The notes under the pieces: generated by a model | Database searches by the model: none | What the model saw: only the letters and a program-made list of their open reading frames with translations | What the model was told of the DNA's origin: nothing | Shown: positions 58,001 through 64,000 of the stretch, in pieces | Layout: each line of letters begins with the position of its first letter | How positions within the stretch are numbered: the stretch's first letter is position 1 | Translations under genes and position numbers: made by a program | From: Arcicella sp034519515 | Lineage (GTDB): Bacteria > Bacteroidota > Bacteroidia > Cytophagales > Spirosomataceae | Direction of reading: 5' to 3' | NCBI GenBank assembly: GCA_034519515.1 | Contig: JAXHOK010000051.1 | Coordinates: forward strand, 1 to 64,000 | DNA: 64,000 nt

Positions 58001-61000
58001 TCATCAACGGGCGGTTTAGTAAAAACTGGAAACTTATTAGGAGGAACAATTGATAGTTTGATTAGCGGTGAAGTTAAGGTTTATACATGGATTGGTAAAA
58101 TCTCGGGAGGTACTACTTCAGTAACAGTAGGTGCAACGGGAGGCTCAACGAATCCAGATCCAAACCCAAACAATAACAACGGTAGCAATCCAAACGGAAG
58201 TGTTGTGGTAACTGTACCGTCGCCAAACTCATCGGATATTGTAGTAACTATCTCAACTGATAAAACAAATTACGCCATCGGTGACACCATAACGACAACG
58301 ATTGAGGTAACGAATCTTGGCCCTGCAACAGCGAAAAATGTAGTGGTTTCAAGTACGATTCCTTCTCAATTGACCTATGCCTCACAAACGGGTGGTTTAA
58401 CGAAAACAGGAAATGTATTGACGGGTAGAGTGGATAGCTTGATTAGAAATGAAACGAAGGTTTATACCTACAAATCGGTTCTTACTGGAACAGGTCCAGT
58501 AGTGATTGTAGCCACTGGAACATCTAATAATCCAGATCCAAATCCAAACAATAATAACGGCTCGAACAATGGCACAACGCCATCGGGTACGACAACGATT
58601 AATCCTTCATTACCAACTGGTGCTGATGTGATTATCTCGGTAACGACAGATAAGACAAACTTCGCCATCGGTGATATAGTAACGGTAACCATCAAGGTTA
58701 CGAACCTGGGACCACAGACAGCGAAAGGTATAAATGTTAGTTCAACAATTCCATCAAATATCTTGACTTACATTGGTCAAACAGGTGGATTGACGAAAAC
58801 AGGAAATGTATTGACTGCTTCGATTGATAGTTTAGTGAAAGACGGCATGAAGGTTTATACGTACACAGCCACAGTAATTGGCTCGGGTACAACACCAATC
58901 ACTGCCACTGGAACGACAACTACCACCGATCCGAACCCAAGTAACAACAACGGAACGGGAACAGGTGCAGTAACTATCACGACAGGAACGACGCCACTGC
59001 CACCAGTAGGCGATACTGCCGACGTGGTAATAACAATTACGACTGACAAAACGAATTACGCAGTAGGTGATACCGTAACAACAACCATCAGGGTAACAAA
59101 CCTTGGACCTGCCACGGCAAAAAATATTAGTGTGTTCTCGGCATTGCCAGGCACATTAACTTATATCGGTCAAACAGGTGGTTTAGTGAAAACTGGAAAT
59201 ATCTTAACCGCAACAATTGCAAGTTTAGATAAAGACGGAGTAGTTACTTATACGTACACAGGTAAATTAACATCTACTGGACAAACAGTTATCGCAGCAG
59301 GTGGAACAAGCACTACTCCAGACCCTAATCCAAGTAATAATAATGGAACAGGGGCGGGTACAACAACCATTAATCCAGGTGGAGTTGATTTAACCTTGGC
59401 GGATGTGGCAGTAGTAATCACGGCAGATAAGACAACAGCGAATGTTGGAGATAACGTAAACTTCTTATTGACACTTACGAACAATGGACCAGCCACAGCG
59501 AGAACTGTAAACTTGTTGAATAACATTCCAGCTGGATTGACCTTCGTATCGAGTTCAACGGGTCAGACTTTGACAAACGGAGCAATCATTGTGAATCTTG
59601 ATTCCTTAGAGAGAGGACAAACAAGAACGTATGCTTACGTGGCGAGAATGAATGTTACAACGAACGTAGTGAATACAGTTTCGGCAAATTCATTGAACGA
59701 TGCAATTGCACCAAACAACTTCTCATTCGTAACGATAAACGGAAGTGGAGATACAACAGTTGTAGTACCACCAGTAAGAAGAGGTGCAGAGTTAGCTCTA
59801 ACATTATCGTCTGATTTCCAATTGATTGCCAAAGATGATGAAGTAACATTCACCATCAAAGTAACCAACAATGGTCCAGAAGTAGCAACGAATGTAGTGG
59901 TTGATAATATCTTACCAAAGCAATTATCTTACGTGTCTGGACAAACAACCAAGTTGGGAGATACATTGAGAGCAGCAGTTGCTTCGATTCCAGTGGGTGG
60001 AATGGTAACATTCACTTATAAAGCGAAGGTAGAGAAAGATACTATCATCAGCAGTACGGCAAGAATTACGAAATCGACACCAGTAGATTCAATCTTGACC
60101 AATAATGTTTCGACAGTAATATTAGTACCAGCGTCTGATACGACAAAAGCTGATTTGGGTGTATTGATTACCGCAAACAAATCGACTTATAAAGTTGGAG
60201 AGAACGTAACCTATACCATCACATTGATTAATAATGGTGGTGGCAGAGGTAACGATATTGAATTGTGTAGTGCAGTTCCAACAGGTTTGACTTTTGTGTC
60301 AAGCACAAACGGAATCGTGAAAACGGCTGACAGCTTGAAAATTAAGGTTGATACCATCAGCAAAGGCTTGGTTCGTATCTATACCTTCATCACGAAAGCA
60401 CCAACCGCAGGTTCGTTCACAGGTAGAGTTGAAGTTTGTAAAACAGGTAAGCCAGACTTAATAACGCCAAACAACACAAGTTCAGTGACGATTAGAGTGA
60501 CCGCAGATACATTACCACCAGTAATTGATAGTTGCAAACTTGGTTTGGCAATGGCAGTGACCGATACTTTGAAAACTTCTGATGGAGTTTACGATGTTAC
60601 TTATCGTCTGATTGCTAAGAACTTCTGCAGAGATACTTTGAGAAATGTAACCTTAGTAAGCAACTTAGCAAGCACTTTCAGAACGCCAGTAACGTATGTA
60701 TTGAGAGGTCAGCCAGTAATAAGTGCAGGAACGAGTTTGGTGGTAAATGAATTGTTCAGTGAAACAGATTCAGCCTTAGTGAAAGCGGGAAGTTTGATGC
60801 TACCAGGAGCAGTTGATACGATTAGATACACAGTAAGAGTTACTTTAAATGGCAATAAAGGACCATTCTTTAGCCAATCAACCGTAACGGGTGGAAAACC
60901 AGATAACACCGTATTGACCGCAAAATCAAGCGATGGAGCGAATGTGAACGGAACACCAAGCAGAACAGTATTACGCTTCGATTTACCAAACACAAGAATT

Positions 61001-62314
61001 GGTTTAGCGAAAGAAGTAGTAACAACTGGATTGAAAAATGATTCGACAACATTCTGGACAGTACCATATAGAATCCGTGTGGTGAATATGGGATCTAACT
61101 TGGTTGCTAAGTTGAGTGTGAAAGATAGTCTTGATGCCGTGTTTACCGCAAAAGGTGCTACAATCGTTGGAATTCCAACTATAATTGCAACACCAGGTTT
61201 GACAATTAACAAGAATTATACAGGTAAAGGTGCAAACACTGACTTGTTAGTTCCTGATTCGTCAAGTGTATTGATAGGTGATACCGCCACTATTGATTTG
61301 ACCGTGAGAGTAAATGTAGCTGGTTCGACTGACCCAGATAACATTTTCAGTAACGTGGCAATTGGTAGAGCGATTGGTTCAGATAGTGCGAGATACACAG
61401 ATATTTCAACCAATGGTAATAATCCAGATACAAATGGAGACAAAGACCCATCTAATGATAATGTAGCGACACCAGTAACTTTGAAGTCATTGATAAGCAA
61501 CACTGGTCCATTGGGAATAGCACTGTTTGCAGATACGATTAGCCAAGGTGACAGTACACTTTGTAAAGTAATGTTTACTATGACGGTTAAGAATTATGGA
61601 ACGGTAGATTTAACGAAAGTGAATCTTTGCCATAACTTCTTAAATACACTTGGTAAAGATGCCAGTTCGGTGGAGTTAGTAGGAATCCCAGTGTTATTGA
61701 GAGGTAACGCCAAGATTAATCCAGTGTTCAACGGTGAGACTGACTCATTATTAGTGAAAGTAGATAGTAGTTTCATTGCGGTAGGAGATAGTATTATAAT
61801 TTCTTATATCGTTGATATCAAAGGTTTAACCAATGATACACTATTCACACACGCAACGGGTAAGGCATTGAGTGGAGCAGATATAGTATCAACCCGTTCG
61901 GTAAATGGAACTAATCCTGACCGTAATGGAGATAGAAAACCTGATGAGCCTTCTGATACACCAGTTATTTGCCCAGCAAAAACTGTAGTACCAACAAGTG
62001 GAGAGTTGATAGTTGCAGGTGGTCTTTCGCCAAACGGAGATAATATAAATGATGGTCTGAATATCAAAGGTGTTAAAAGTGACGAAGACCTTGAGTTAAT
62101 TATTTTTAACAGATGGGGTGGTGTAGTGTATGCTACTAAAACTTATATTAATAACTCATGGAAAGGAGAAGCCTACGACGAAAGCGTTAAAGTGATAGGT
62201 TCGGGTCAAGGTTTACCAGATGGAACATACTTCTACTGTGCAACTCGTACAAAGAAAGATGGAACAAAGGTTGATTTAAAACCAAAAGTTGGCTCTATTA
62301 CATTAGTCAGATAG
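49079..62314 (+). CDS. SprB-like giant adhesin, 4,411 aa, with T9SS sorting domain
   Basis: One uninterrupted frame. A normal signal peptide (MRSWASVIFLTLFTAFGALAQ) lies at residue 195, after an unusual N-terminal extension. The true start could be the GTG at 49079 or ATGs at 49142, 49448 or 49663. Domain order is one DUF11 module (from about 224); four SdrD-B-like modules (441-925; GSIGDFVFxDxNxNGIQDAGE...YxVxF); Ig-like and DUF11 modules (to about 1,660); 12 Cys-containing Ig modules (1,668-2,575; ICAGESTTLTAxxCxGTVxWSDGxTG); a mixed region; ten DUF11-like modules (2,920-4,290); and a C-terminal CHU_C-type sorting domain (GLSPNGDNINDGL, IFNRWGG, LPDGTYFYC). It should be exported through the T9SS with the PorP/SprF protein downstream. 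Confidence 0.92.
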   Translation: MKECSNLNLETGLEKLLNKQQMKGTSTFTDGASNQTNLTSLSQSDAKRGVIHFAKDLFRKVKTLFVQKDISETVVDTAFNDESVEIQPAKIVSNKAIELAIPSFVVSNNNQFSSINYQLNIQQMNLFTYLRRAITSSEESLSGQFLEQFKNFLSVIVGTAPDNNAPLGTPKRDFGILSNLGGQQLLSSKLFNSPAMRSWASVIFLTLFTAFGALAQVTGATTSAPDLSVKKTISTQNPVLGTDITYIVKVQNSGAAATGVELTDLLPAGATVKTVTVSAGTQTQSPSSIVWNVGAVAAGTASAPTELTMTIVATATARGLHFNVAEITKQNEQDLDSTPNNKDFNEDDIDAVCFSIEDYWYKGDEFTINVPAGYTNIAWTKKVGTGAAVAVTASTPGVILNNDGSLVVTNITAYTEFAFTASNKNCPVGGCCPAKFIPGPYGSISDFVFTDTNGDGKQDLGELGVAGVKVQLYKADGITLVDEVTTNANGKYLFDSLFTDNYKVKFILPSGQTFSPLKSTGTTDINDSDAGTDGFTSVISIDVEKTGKDKDNFDVDAGLIGNVGSIGDFVFRDDNSNGIQDAGESGIGGLTVNLYKNNVLFASTTTDPITGKYNFPNLGSGTYEVEFITPPQSKFTKLLGSSDPTTDSDAQPNGKSGLITIDVTKAPTDILRNNPTIDAGIIPLGSIGDYVFNDNNGNGIQDAGDSPVGAGVKVTLTDKDGNVITSTVTDASGKYEFIVPSGQYIIVFDKPVGTTFSGTGAGTPSTDSDANSTTGKSGIITIDATKPVGDPARNNKDVDAGVIPNKGTIGDYVWNDANGNNKQDAGETGIPGVTVELYDGTGTTKLDTKTTGANGEYLFTNLETGAYKVKFILPAGKTFVTPNVGTSTEDSDAGTGGFSGVINIDVTKPLGDVGRNNLTIDAGIKTDCNINAGTLATTTPNFCLPATGGVVLTATVATAPTVPTAYSVKYVLTKGSDLVIQQVGDAPTFTVTTSGEYRIHTLVFDGNSANANYLNLGVVVLGTTKAADVLGIVTANNLCAALDVTGVKFNINTVPDAPVFIANTICAGEKVTIGLTGPIVQGISYAWFDSPTATTPFVTTQSIEVSPSITTTYYVETTLVTPNACTSKRGSVVVTVNPKPSNPVAASTLTNDCTKNLQTVNLADAITTTPAGSVIEWYVSNDVASAIITNIATVGAGTYYAFAKSTAGCYSAGVPVVVTITPCSCQNPATVSIAPLAAICGSTTTAVQLAATIGGGATGGTWTSTGTGIFDNATNVSAKYTPSAADVSNGLVELTFTTNDPDGSDTKCSAAIAKTTLSLKAKPAAPYNLRCDTLICLGDGNKLFAVSPGNTVKWYATATSTTSIGDGSDNGFIVTPNAEGIFTYFAEATTADGCVSERSPISFRVKRCLTDLAVIKKVVDAPDAQSAPSYLLGQTISYSIEAQNIGTAKATDVKVDDILPAGATYVSSTPSGEYSNTTGVWTIGDLTAGSTKALLIQVTFNRTGSVVNTAKISGTNEDPTKLGNNTSTVTTPVIDIADLSLTKVVSKSAVNVGEDVDYTITVLNSGPNTATNVEVRDILPAGLTFVSSATMTNASGTLAGTVASLAKGASTTFKFTAKVTAAGAIKNVAEVSKSDQKDPDSTPGNVSTNPNEDDDDSADINSTKACDVIAPVADCKRKEICIGESTLITATGCTDGTVVWSTGATGTSITVSPRTNATYTAYCKKSEDCKSDPSNEVRVTVITLSAPLLSASPSKICAGESVTLTARGCDGVIEWQTSPVQTTPSITVTPLTSNTYSAVCKQFGCVSPAGSVDVIVTPKPKAPEVLCEKEELCPGEDMTLTAINCNGQVKWSTGQETTTIVVKPTITTSYTVTCTVNGCTSDPSKAFIITVKPIAVPTISATNVIICAGSSTNLTASGCTGKVTWYYDDKTLTGTTITVTPNTTTTYTATCSSVYCISEKSTPVTVRVENPAPPVVSSGTSTICAGSSVELTATGCSGTVTWSPGGLTGDKITVTPTVSTSYTATCTIGTCVSPVSNKKDITVTDFAKPTITADRLTVCAGTSITLTSNGCNGIVTWSDGITGSPRTITPTADIKYTATCESATCKSDKSNELSINVNTPPAPPAITCLKTEICAGESTTLTAANCAGTVKWSDGQTGASIIAKPSTTTTYSAVCVTNSTCESVKSNEKIITVNPAVVLNLTASASPANICSGSESTLTLAGCTGTVTWTGGLTGASIKVRPTTTTTYTATCSGVACATDASANVRVTVLPGATTPTIATSGTQICVGGEVTLTANNCNGTVLWSNSATTAAITVKPTVTTTYTVQCKVEGCGDAKTSEPVVVRVGNPEAPTISSTPTSVCAGGSVVLTAVGCTSGTVIWSDGKTGNSITENVNATTTYSAICKVGTCNSPESNKVTVSVIIPSVPTISCATNTICAGTEITFIATGCEGTVNWSDGQTGAIVKSSPTRTTDYTATCTVGTCTSAPSSVATVNVGNPPAPTIVCNATSICQGIQITLTGSNCSGTIVWNDGQVGNVITAKPNATTKYSAICKLDKCESGKSNEITVTVGAGGVTPRTRNLNNVCPFTTVDLTAGVTSTSTGVYEYRTGVLPSSPLVSNPNAVGTGTYYVFEKTGSGCYSAPGVINVFINADCTPVDCAASPATASAGADATICAEKTYNLAGTFGGAAKFVTWTTSGTGTFDNPMSPTATYRSSLADVIAGTVRLTITTNDPDGTGTCTAASSSMTLTMQGVKFKPTVAVAGNLTTCAAEKVVLTGAASPSGTTYGYMWFKVGTTTAIATTRSITADASGSYFYKIVDVNKCCSIESDTAVVNYLVAPSAPIANNVKIDRGTTVDLSKLVVSNTPAGATLIFKIGAAVTSETVANPGAVGAGVYYACYKSAQGCFSDVTKIMVENKEDIITTPTNADIQITVTTENNIALDSTVKITITVKNNGPATAKGVTVSAPIPSGLTYVSSTGGLVKTGNLLGGTIDSLISGEVKVYTWIGKISGGTTSVTVGATGGSTNPDPNPNNNNGSNPNGSVVVTVPSPNSSDIVVTISTDKTNYAIGDTITTTIEVTNLGPATAKNVVVSSTIPSQLTYASQTGGLTKTGNVLTGRVDSLIRNETKVYTYKSVLTGTGPVVIVATGTSNNPDPNPNNNNGSNNGTTPSGTTTINPSLPTGADVIISVTTDKTNFAIGDIVTVTIKVTNLGPQTAKGINVSSTIPSNILTYIGQTGGLTKTGNVLTASIDSLVKDGMKVYTYTATVIGSGTTPITATGTTTTTDPNPSNNNGTGTGAVTITTGTTPLPPVGDTADVVITITTDKTNYAVGDTVTTTIRVTNLGPATAKNISVFSALPGTLTYIGQTGGLVKTGNILTATIASLDKDGVVTYTYTGKLTSTGQTVIAAGGTSTTPDPNPSNNNGTGAGTTTINPGGVDLTLADVAVVITADKTTANVGDNVNFLLTLTNNGPATARTVNLLNNIPAGLTFVSSSTGQTLTNGAIIVNLDSLERGQTRTYAYVARMNVTTNVVNTVSANSLNDAIAPNNFSFVTINGSGDTTVVVPPVRRGAELALTLSSDFQLIAKDDEVTFTIKVTNNGPEVATNVVVDNILPKQLSYVSGQTTKLGDTLRAAVASIPVGGMVTFTYKAKVEKDTIISSTARITKSTPVDSILTNNVSTVILVPASDTTKADLGVLITANKSTYKVGENVTYTITLINNGGGRGNDIELCSAVPTGLTFVSSTNGIVKTADSLKIKVDTISKGLVRIYTFITKAPTAGSFTGRVEVCKTGKPDLITPNNTSSVTIRVTADTLPPVIDSCKLGLAMAVTDTLKTSDGVYDVTYRLIAKNFCRDTLRNVTLVSNLASTFRTPVTYVLRGQPVISAGTSLVVNELFSETDSALVKAGSLMLPGAVDTIRYTVRVTLNGNKGPFFSQSTVTGGKPDNTVLTAKSSDGANVNGTPSRTVLRFDLPNTRIGLAKEVVTTGLKNDSTTFWTVPYRIRVVNMGSNLVAKLSVKDSLDAVFTAKGATIVGIPTIIATPGLTINKNYTGKGANTDLLVPDSSSVLIGDTATIDLTVRVNVAGSTDPDNIFSNVAIGRAIGSDSARYTDISTNGNNPDTNGDKDPSNDNVATPVTLKSLISNTGPLGIALFADTISQGDSTLCKVMFTMTVKNYGTVDLTKVNLCHNFLNTLGKDASSVELVGIPVLLRGNAKINPVFNGETDSLLVKVDSSFIAVGDSIIISYIVDIKGLTNDTLFTHATGKALSGADIVSTRSVNGTNPDRNGDRKPDEPSDTPVICPAKTVVPTSGELIVAGGLSPNGDNINDGLNIKGVKSDEDLELIIFNRWGGVVYATKTYINNSWKGEAYDESVKVIGSGQGLPDGTYFYCATRTKKDGTKVDLKPKVGSITLVR
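50401..51855 (+). repeat. Four SdrD-B-like modules
   Basis: Each module of about 120 residues opens with GS/TIGDFVFxDxNGxGxQDxGE and contains VxLYxxDG, a YxVxFxxPxG strand and a DSDA motif. These are calcium-binding beta modules in characterised SdrD-type proteins. Confidence 0.8.
54090..56790 (+). repeat. Twelve tandem Cys-paired Ig-like modules
   Basis: Each unit of about 76 residues has IC-x-G-x-x-x-x-L-T-A-x-x-C and a C-x-x-x-x-C pair near its end. Three units of the same type occur near the C-terminus of the 10,726-aa giant. Confidence 0.85.
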
Positions 62315-62325
62315 TATCAGTAAAA

Positions 62326-62354
62326 ACCCGACAAGTCCTTAAAACTTGTCGGGT
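62326..62354 (+). terminator. Hairpin between the adhesin and the PorP gene
   Basis: A perfect 11-bp stem ACCCGACAAGT/ACTTGTCGGGT. The T run is poor, so it may act as a partial terminator or processing signal that sets the adhesin:PorP ratio. Confidence 0.7.
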
Positions 62355-62426
62355 AATATTAAGAAGAGTAAAAAAGGAAAGTCAATTTTCTTATAAAATA
62401 ATAAAAACATTTAAAACTTTTATCAC

Positions 62427-63428
62427 ATGAAACTCCAAGGTTTGCTTTCAAAAGTTCGATACATGACAGCACTGGCTTTTGCTACGTTGGCAGGTGTTCA
62501 AACTGTTCACGCCCAGCAAGAAGTTCAGTACTCTCAGTATATGTTCAATATGTTGGCGGTAAACCCTGCTTATGCGGGTAGCAGAGATGTATTGAGTATG
62601 ACGGGTCTATACCGCCAGCAATGGGTAGGTATTGAAGGGGCTCCCACTACTCAATCTTTCACCATTGATATGCCCATAAGCAAGGAAAAAGTGGGTATTG
62701 GTTTTCAAGCCTACAATGACCAAATCGGTGTCTTTAAAAATACGGGAGTTTCTCTTTCGTATGCTTACCGTGTGAAAGTATCGCAAAGAACCACTCTCTC
62801 TATGGGTGTTCAAGGTGGTGCTGTTAATCTTGTCGGAAAATTGCAAGAGGTTCAAACCACACTCAACCAAGGAACAGACCCCGCCTTTACTGGGGATGTA
62901 AACAGATGGTTACCAAACGTTGGCGCTGGTTTGTATTTAAGCAATGACCGTGGTTATGTAGGATTTTCATGCCCTTCAATTATTCAAAATGCCCTGAGAA
63001 GCGGAGTTGCCACAAATGATACAGCTGGTAACAACGTGGCACGTCAAGAACGTCATTATTTCTTGATGATGGGTTTTGTAGTAGGCTTAGGCCGCTCATT
63101 AGCTTTGAAACCTTCGATCTTGGCAAAAGCCACTCGTGACGCTGCTGCTTTCGATTTTAACCTAAATCTTTGGATAAAAGACCGTATTGCTATCGGAGGC
63201 TCATGGAGAACAAACAACAAAAACTTTTCTTCACCATTCAATAATCAAAATGGTGATGCAGCTATTGGAATGTTAGAAATTCAAGCAACTGACCAGTTTC
63301 GCTTAGGATATGCCTATGATTTCGCTCTGAACGGACTTCAAAATAAACAAAGTGGTTCGCACGAAGTAATGCTTCGCTATGAATTTGGTTACAGAAAAGC
63401 TAAAATCCTTACACCAAGATATTTCTAA
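62427..63428 (+). CDS. PorP/SprF-family type IX secretion outer-membrane protein
   Basis: A 333-residue protein with a signal peptide (cleavage after TVHAQ). The diagnostic N-terminal motif is YSQYMFNMLAVNPAYAGSRD. Alternating hydrophobic strands follow (GVSLSYAYRV, TTLSMGVQGG, VGAGLYLSNDRGYVGFS), and the C-terminus is EVMLRYEFGYRKAKILTPRYF. PorP/SprF proteins are 14-16-stranded barrel-type partners needed to display gliding-motility-type (type B) sorting-domain cargo; SprF serves SprB in Flavobacterium johnsoniae. It lies 112 bases after the 4,411-aa adhesin and ahead of the TPR protein gene, the usual trio. Confidence 0.93.
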   Translation: MKLQGLLSKVRYMTALAFATLAGVQTVHAQQEVQYSQYMFNMLAVNPAYAGSRDVLSMTGLYRQQWVGIEGAPTTQSFTIDMPISKEKVGIGFQAYNDQIGVFKNTGVSLSYAYRVKVSQRTTLSMGVQGGAVNLVGKLQEVQTTLNQGTDPAFTGDVNRWLPNVGAGLYLSNDRGYVGFSCPSIIQNALRSGVATNDTAGNNVARQERHYFLMMGFVVGLGRSLALKPSILAKATRDAAAFDFNLNLWIKDRIAIGGSWRTNNKNFSSPFNNQNGDAAIGMLEIQATDQFRLGYAYDFALNGLQNKQSGSHEVMLRYEFGYRKAKILTPRYF

Positions 63429-63518
63429 TTGGTTATTCGTTATCAGTTAATAATTATTGGTCAATAATTGTTAGTTATCATTTTATACTACCAATAACTT
63501 TCTGATAACTAATTACCA
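63429..63518. repeat. Imperfect inverted repeat after porP
   Basis: Arms around GGTTATTCGTTATCAGTTAA (left) and TCTGATAACTAATTACC (right) match imperfectly. AT-rich palindromes of this kind are common between Bacteroidota genes. Confidence 0.45.
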
Positions 63519-63561
63519 CTAAGAGAGCATACAAATTTAAACATACCCACTTCTGGTATTT

Positions 63562-63640
63562 ACTTCCCGAAAGTAAAAATAACTTTCGGGAAGTAAATCT
63601 CTCAGTAACTTCCCGAAAGTTATTTCTACTTTCGGGAAGT
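63562..63640. repeat. Two mirror-image hairpins between porP and the TPR gene
   Basis: CTTCCCGAAAGT and ACTTTCGGGAAG form two 12-bp hairpins (63563-63593 and 63609-63639). The second hairpin is the reverse complement of the first with one mismatch. The flanking TACCCA/TGGGTA extends the symmetry to about 63543-63660. Confidence 0.8.
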
Positions 63641-63741
63641 TTAATGGAAGTCATGGGTACTTTATTAATTGGATGCTCCCTAACTAATCACTAAGAAAAC
63701 AAACCCGCCTTAAATAACGTAGTAAAAACATTTGAAAAACG

Positions 63742-64000
63742 ATGATTAATTTGAAGAAAACTGGACTACTACTCATGCTGGCTTTGCTGGTTGTTGTTGG
63801 TAAAACATTCTCGCAGTCTATCAAAGACGCAGAGTATGAGTTTAATAAAATGAGCTACCTCAACGCTGCCGAAATGTTCGAGCAAGTGTTGAAAGGGAAA
63901 CTCTCCGATTCAGAAAAACAATCGGCTCGTTTGAAATTGGCTTATGCCTATCGCCAAATCCACGATTCACAAAATGCTGAACGAGTTTACAGAGAATTAA
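63742..64000 (+). CDS. Exported TPR protein, probably PorE/OmpA-like (3' end outside window)
   Basis: Visible are 86 residues: a signal peptide (KKTGLLLMLALLVVVG, ending FSQS), then the helical TPR-type pattern AEYEFNKMSYLNAAEMFEQV, a LKLAYAYRQ helix and ERVYREL. In Bacteroidota, genes at this place after PorP/SprF encode TPR-WD40(PD40)-OmpA proteins (PorE type) that tie the secretion partner to peptidoglycan. Only the TPR start is in the window, so the rest of that architecture is inferred from context. Confidence 0.75.
   Translation, partial: MINLKKTGLLLMLALLVVVGKTFSQSIKDAEYEFNKMSYLNAAEMFEQVLKGKLSDSEKQSARLKLAYAYRQIHDSQNAERVYREL

Overview
The window comes from a Bacteroidota genome, most likely a member of the Cytophagales. 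Evidence for this: type IX secretion (T9SS) gliding-motility-type C-terminal domains, a PorP/SprF-family membrane protein, LytTR regulators, Asp-box proteins, TAnnTTTG-like promoter motifs, AT-rich intergenic DNA and no Shine-Dalgarno sequences. The genus cannot be told from the sequence. I saw no tRNA, rRNA, CRISPR array or transposase.

Layout. Positions 1-4850 hold the end of a secreted protein, aroB, and an accessory patch. The patch contains a 5'-truncated xisH remnant overlapping an intact xisI, a TlpA-DUF3738 fusion, and a DUF6934-like gene followed by a 56-aa gene. A broken relative of the 56-aa gene, with its terminator, lies after xisI. Positions 4853-37033 (minus strand) are one uninterrupted 10,726-codon gene for a cell-surface giant: 16 PKD/Ig-like modules, three longer repeats, about 63 DUF11 modules, three Ig-like modules and a C-terminal sorting domain. 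Positions 37228-46562 carry purU, a LytS/LytTR two-component pair, an Asp-box protein, a yceI gene with a frameshifted start, an orphan LytTR regulator facing a membrane histidine kinase, and an alpha/beta hydrolase. Positions 46724-48449 hold an ECF sigma factor and an anti-sigma-like membrane/beta-barrel fusion. Positions 49079-64000 carry a second giant adhesin (4,411 codons), a PorP/SprF protein and the start of a TPR protein. This is the arrangement of SprB-type adhesins with their dedicated secretion partners.

How the genes fit together. Both giants end in the same type of sorting domain, so the T9SS is expected to export them. The PorP/SprF protein and the following TPR (probably OmpA-like) protein are the likely outer-membrane partners of the 4,411-aa adhesin and possibly of the larger one. 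The sigma factor divergent from the second giant could control it, which is inference.

The most unusual signals are these. Short palindromic repeats that look like intergenic REP-type DNA are embedded in frame, repeatedly at the same loop of the DUF11 module, and some show compensatory base changes. A near-identical 1.26-kb segment is duplicated with a 1,524-bp offset inside the giant gene, and the differences I could align are silent. The accessory patch next to the giant gene's 3' end carries the two-gene cassette and degraded copies of its parts.
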